7,995 nt of DNA from Parcubacteria group bacterium CG11_big_fil_rev_8_21_14_0_20_39_22 (GTDB lineage Bacteria > Patescibacteriota > Minisyncoccia > Phycocordibacterales > GCA-002787175): contig PCWC01000040.1 of the NCBI GenBank assembly GCA_002787175.1, positions 1 to 7,995 of the forward strand, given 5' to 3'. Positions 5,060-7,995 of this stretch are shown here, piece by piece (position 1 is the stretch's first letter; every line of letters begins with the position of its first letter). The notes under the pieces are model-generated. The model ran no database searches. It was not told where the DNA came from and was given only the letters and a program-made list of their open reading frames with translations. Both the position numbers and the translations under genes were made by a program.

Positions 5060-7825
5060 ATGGAACAAAAAGGTATCACATTTGAAGGATCTAAACTCCG
5101 TACTCCTCAAGCCGAACTTGATTTCTTGCGTGAAGAGGTTAGGAAACGTGAGTCTTTGATTGAGGAAGATTCGGATAAATCTGTTACCGAATCTGTAATA
5201 TCAGACGCTCTTCGTGATTACAGGTTTAATGACCCAAACAAAATCCTTGAAACCGAATACGAGCTTTCACACAATGAAACCGAGGCAATAGTCCTCGACC
5301 TTTCTCCCGAACCTCATGACCAAAAAATCGAAGAGCTTGCAGGTATGCTCCAAATTCACGGAATCAGGAACGTTCTGTCTGTACTCGAGAAGACAAACGA
5401 ACCTCATCTGGAAGACGACTTCCATAGATTTTTGGTCCAATATGTAAAGTCTGGATATAAAGCTGATGGTTTGAACGAGCGCAGTCCGATTTTCAAACCA
5501 CTACATATGACACTCTTTGAGATTGCTTTGCCGGAGCCGGAAGAAGACAAATCGAACCAAAAGAAAATCACCGAGCTTTTATCCGGAATGGAGCAATTGT
5601 ATTCGGGTATGATGTCTATCGGTCGTGACGATAAAGAGAGTTACTTCACGATTGAGATTGCAAACGCAAACGGTAGTGATGAGTTTATTTTCTATGCGTC
5701 GGTTCCCGACGGTGCTAAAGAGATTTTTGAAAAACAAGTTATTTCGATATTTCACAATGCTCGTATAAGCGAGGCAAAAGACGACTATAATATATTCAAT
5801 CCCGGGGGTGAAACCGTCGCAGTGAGTGCCTCTTTTACGAGGAACGCTATTTTTCCCATAAAGGATCATAACGAATTTGAAAGCGATCCTTTGTCGGTTA
5901 TTTTAAATTCGTTTTCAAAAATTGACCGCGATGGAGAAGGTGCCGCGATACAGTTTGTTATAAGTCCTTGGCGAAGTGAGGCGTACCATGACAAGTATGA
6001 CGAAGCTATAAAGGCTCTTGAGAAGGGAAAGTCTTTGAAAGATGCTCTCGACTTCTCGTTCTCAATTGTTGGTGAAATTGGTAAAGGTTTTAAGGAAATA
6101 TTTAAGAGTGACAATAAATCAAAGAACAAAGAAGAGATTGGATCAAATTCAGAAAAAGAACATATAGATGAACGGTCTATAGAAGAAATAAAGAAGAAGA
6201 CTTCTTCGTCTATACTTTCTTGTAATATAAGAGTGGTTGCTTCTGGTCCCGATAAAAAAAGTGCCGAAGAGATTATCTCTCCCATAGAGGCATCATTTAA
6301 CCAGTTTAAAAATGAAAACGGCAACGGTTTCGTATTTAAGAGAGTCCCAAATCGAAAGGTAAAATCACTTCTCCGTGATTTTAGCTGGAGAATTTTCAAG
6401 AAAGACGAGGTGTTGCCGTTGTCGATAAGAGAGCTTTCAACCATAATACATTTTCCGGTAGTGCCACTTAAATCTTCTCCGGAACTTAGGAAATCAAAAG
6501 CCGGTACTGCGGCGGCACCGATTGATGTTCCAAAAGAGGGAACCATACTTGGGACAAATGTCTACAGAGGAACCAAAGTTCCTGTTGCCATTTCCGATGA
6601 CGATCGCTTGAGGCATATGTATGTAATAGGTCAAACTGGAACAGGAAAGACGACACTTCTCAAAAATATGATAGTCCAAGATATGATCGCAGGTAACGGG
6701 CTTTGTATGATAGACCCTCACGGAGCCGATATTCAAGATGTTTTATCTGCCGTCCCTGAAGGCAGAGAAAAAGATGTCATTTATTTTGATCCGAGTTTCA
6801 TCGACCGACCTTTCGGACTTAATATGCTCGAATATGACGAAAGATTTCCAGAACAAAAGACCTTTGTCGTAAACGAAATGCTCTCAATTTTCGACAAGTT
6901 ATTTGATATGAAATCGACTGGTGGTCCGATGTTTGAACAATATTTCAGAAACGCTGTACTTCTTACTATCGAAGATAAAGAAGGAGGATCAACTCTTCTT
7001 GATGTGTCGAGAGTCCTCTCAGATTCTACATTTAGAGAAATGAAATTGTCCCGTTGCCGTAATCCGGTAGTGGTGCAATTTTGGCGTGAAGTAGCTGGCA
7101 AAGCCGGTGGTGAAGCAGCACTTCAAAATATAGTCCCTTATATCACATCTAAGTTCGATAATTTCCTCTCAAATGACATTATGAGACCGATTGTAGCCCA
7201 AGAGAGTTCAAGTTTCGATTTGAGGGATGTTATGGACAATAAGAAGATCTTGCTTGTAAACTTGGCAAAAGGGCGTCTTGGAGATTTAAATTCAAACCTT
7301 ATAGGACTCATAGTGGTCGGTAAGATGCTTATGGCGGCACTATCTCGAGTCGATTCTTTGGGGGATGGAGATTTGCCTCCATTTTATCTCTATATAGATG
7401 AATTCCAAAATATTACCACTCCATCAATTTCGGCGATTTTATCTGAAGCTCGAAAGTATAAATTGTCTCTTTGTGTAGCTCACCAATTTATAGCCCAGCT
7501 TGATGAGAAGATAAGCGATGCTGTTTTTGGCAACGTCGGTACTATCGCCTCTTTTAGAGTCGGGTCGGAAGACGCCGAGTTTTTGGAGAAACAGTTTGAA
7601 CCGGTTTTTTCGGCTCGTGATATTGTCAATTTAAGCAATAGAAACGCATACCTCAGACTACTTTCAAACGGTGAGCCGATGCGACCTTTTAATATTGAAA
7701 CCAATCCTCCGGTTCAAGGTGACAAATCAAAAATGATCAGGATAAAAGAAATGTCATATCAAAATTATGGTAGAGACAAAGCGTTAGTGGAAGCAGATAT
7801 TTTAAAGAAGTACAACTTCCAGTGA
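5060..7825 (+). CDS. VirD4/TraD-like DNA-pump ATPase with long N-terminal region, no membrane helix seen
   Basis: The family are FtsK/HerA-superfamily hexameric ATPases that move DNA or hand substrates to a type IV secretion channel. The 921 residues comprise a soluble N-terminal part (about 1-345, including an FYASVP...DPLSVIL...IQFVISP region typical of these long ATPases); a charged linker (about 349-387); a second N-terminal section (about 388-480, with FKRVPNRK and LSIRELSTIIHFP); and the motor. Motor motifs: Walker A GQTGTGKTT at 524-532 (Lys530); MIDPHGAD around 550-557; Walker B YLYIDEFQN at 776-784 (Asp780, Glu781); LSEARKYKLSL; AHQ at 807-809; and GTIASFRVGSEDAEFL with Arg833 as a possible arginine finger. 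Classical VirD4/TraD have N-terminal membrane helices; none is visible here. The start is ATG one base after the upstream stop, without SD. No relaxase or VirB4 gene is present in the window, so the substrate is unknown. Alternatives are a HerA-like repair or segregation pump. Confidence 0.92.
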   Translation: MEQKGITFEGSKLRTPQAELDFLREEVRKRESLIEEDSDKSVTESVISDALRDYRFNDPNKILETEYELSHNETEAIVLDLSPEPHDQKIEELAGMLQIHGIRNVLSVLEKTNEPHLEDDFHRFLVQYVKSGYKADGLNERSPIFKPLHMTLFEIALPEPEEDKSNQKKITELLSGMEQLYSGMMSIGRDDKESYFTIEIANANGSDEFIFYASVPDGAKEIFEKQVISIFHNARISEAKDDYNIFNPGGETVAVSASFTRNAIFPIKDHNEFESDPLSVILNSFSKIDRDGEGAAIQFVISPWRSEAYHDKYDEAIKALEKGKSLKDALDFSFSIVGEIGKGFKEIFKSDNKSKNKEEIGSNSEKEHIDERSIEEIKKKTSSSILSCNIRVVASGPDKKSAEEIISPIEASFNQFKNENGNGFVFKRVPNRKVKSLLRDFSWRIFKKDEVLPLSIRELSTIIHFPVVPLKSSPELRKSKAGTAAAPIDVPKEGTILGTNVYRGTKVPVAISDDDRLRHMYVIGQTGTGKTTLLKNMIVQDMIAGNGLCMIDPHGADIQDVLSAVPEGREKDVIYFDPSFIDRPFGLNMLEYDERFPEQKTFVVNEMLSIFDKLFDMKSTGGPMFEQYFRNAVLLTIEDKEGGSTLLDVSRVLSDSTFREMKLSRCRNPVVVQFWREVAGKAGGEAALQNIVPYITSKFDNFLSNDIMRPIVAQESSSFDLRDVMDNKKILLVNLAKGRLGDLNSNLIGLIVVGKMLMAALSRVDSLGDGDLPPFYLYIDEFQNITTPSISAILSEARKYKLSLCVAHQFIAQLDEKISDAVFGNVGTIASFRVGSEDAEFLEKQFEPVFSARDIVNLSNRNAYLRLLSNGEPMRPFNIETNPPVQGDKSKMIRIKEMSYQNYGRDKALVEADILKKYNFQ

Positions 7826-7848
7826 GGTAAATTTGATTATTAGAAATC

Positions 7849-7854
7849 TATAAT
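7849..7854 (+). promoter_or_regulatory. Consensus -10 box (TATAAT) after the ATPase gene
   Basis: A perfect TATAAT lies 23 bp beyond the ATPase stop codon and 13 bp before ATG 7868. Transcription would start near 7861, giving a leader of only about 7 nt. TTGATT at 7833-7838 resembles a -35 but is only 10 bp away, too close to pair with it. The next gene lies mostly outside the window, so this can only be a candidate. Confidence 0.4.
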
Positions 7855-7867
7855 AAACACACAATAT

Positions 7868-7918
7868 ATGTCAGAAAAGATGCCAGAATCAGATCCATTT
7901 AATTCTACGAAACTCTGA
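7868..7918 (+). CDS. Possible 16-residue ORF, or start of a gene interrupted by TGA
   Basis: ATG at 7868, close behind a TATAAT box, opens MSEKMPESDPFNSTKL and then meets TGA at 7916-7918. The same frame continues without another stop to the window end (25 more codons, hydrophilic and Pro/Thr/Lys/Gln-rich). It could be a short leader peptide, the start of a gene with a nonsense mutation or base error, or chance. TGA as sense codon is unlikely, because the long genes here contain no internal TGA and the ATPase gene ends with one. No SD sequence is present. No function can be assigned. Confidence 0.25.
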   Translation: MSEKMPESDPFNSTKL

Positions 7919-7925
7919 ATAACGA

Positions 7926-7981
7926 AACCCCCTAAACACAAAAACGAACAGACACCACAAACATCCACGGTGGCAGCCGTG
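7926..7981 (+). other. U-poor unstructured tract followed by a small hairpin
   Basis: After the TGA at 7916, the plus strand is an A/C-rich tract nearly without T (none between 7934 and 7963). It is followed by CACGG (7966-7970), a 6-base loop, and CCGTG (7977-7981). A competing pairing of GACAC (7951-7955) with GTGTC (7979-7983) is possible. No T-run follows directly, so it is not a typical rho-independent terminator. It could be a leader or ordinary coding sequence; the window ends 14 bases later. Confidence 0.2.
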
Positions 7982-7995
7982 TCGTGTAATTTTCA

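Noticed and set aside
5866..6546. Long minus-strand reading frame (226 codons) inside the ATPase gene
   Set aside because: It is fully antisense to a well-supported coding region with clear protein motifs; its translation shows no recognisable domain and no separate promoter was seen.
22..7825. Alternative genetic code (TGA read as glycine), as in some Patescibacteria
   Set aside because: The long genes use GGN for glycine with no internal TGA, and the ATPase gene terminates at TGA.
7919..7995. tmRNA, SRP RNA or other structured RNA gene at the window end
   Set aside because: No conserved tmRNA or SRP RNA sequence was recognisable on either strand; only one short hairpin is present.

Overview
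This 8.0 kb window looks like chromosomal DNA from a small-genome bacterium, most plausibly a member of the Candidate Phyla Radiation (Patescibacteria, Parcubacteria-like). The reasons are: an archaeal-type UMP kinase between adenylate kinase and methionine aminopeptidase; divergent, compact nucleotide-metabolism enzymes; a large soluble VirD4/TraD-like ATPase of the type with a long N-terminal region; start codons with almost no Shine-Dalgarno sequences; and two starts exactly 6 nt after a -10 box. The assignment is inference from gene content and style, with no rRNA gene to confirm it. The standard code appears to be in use: there is no internal TGA in the long reading frames, and TGA ends the last large gene.

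Layout. Positions 22-984 (minus strand) encode ribose-phosphate pyrophosphokinase (prs). A short AT-rich divergent region (985-1120) carries -10-like sequences on both strands. Plus-strand genes follow: adenylate kinase (adk, 1121-1684), archaeal-type UMP kinase (pyrH, 1727-2410) and methionine aminopeptidase (map, 2414-3184). After a clear TATAAT box comes a pair of genes separated by one base: a 612-residue, mostly low-complexity charged protein with one short hydrophobic segment (3220-5058), and a 921-residue TraD/VirD4-like DNA-pump ATPase (5060-7825). The last 170 bases hold a TATAAT box, a 16-codon ORF ending in TGA whose frame stays open afterwards to the window edge, and a small hairpin.

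How the genes fit together. prs, adk and pyrH form a core nucleotide module: PRPP synthesis, AMP to ADP, and UMP to UDP. map removes initiator methionine. The 3220-7825 pair is the accessory-looking part. The ATPase has Walker A and B motifs but no visible transmembrane segment, whereas its upstream partner has one candidate membrane segment and a basic amphipathic stretch near its C-terminus. I infer that the partner may tether the ATPase to the membrane. No relaxase, VirB4, pilin, integrase or transposase is visible, so whether the pair serves conjugation, DNA uptake, secretion or chromosome handling is open. I saw no tRNA, rRNA, CRISPR array, IS element or convincing terminator.
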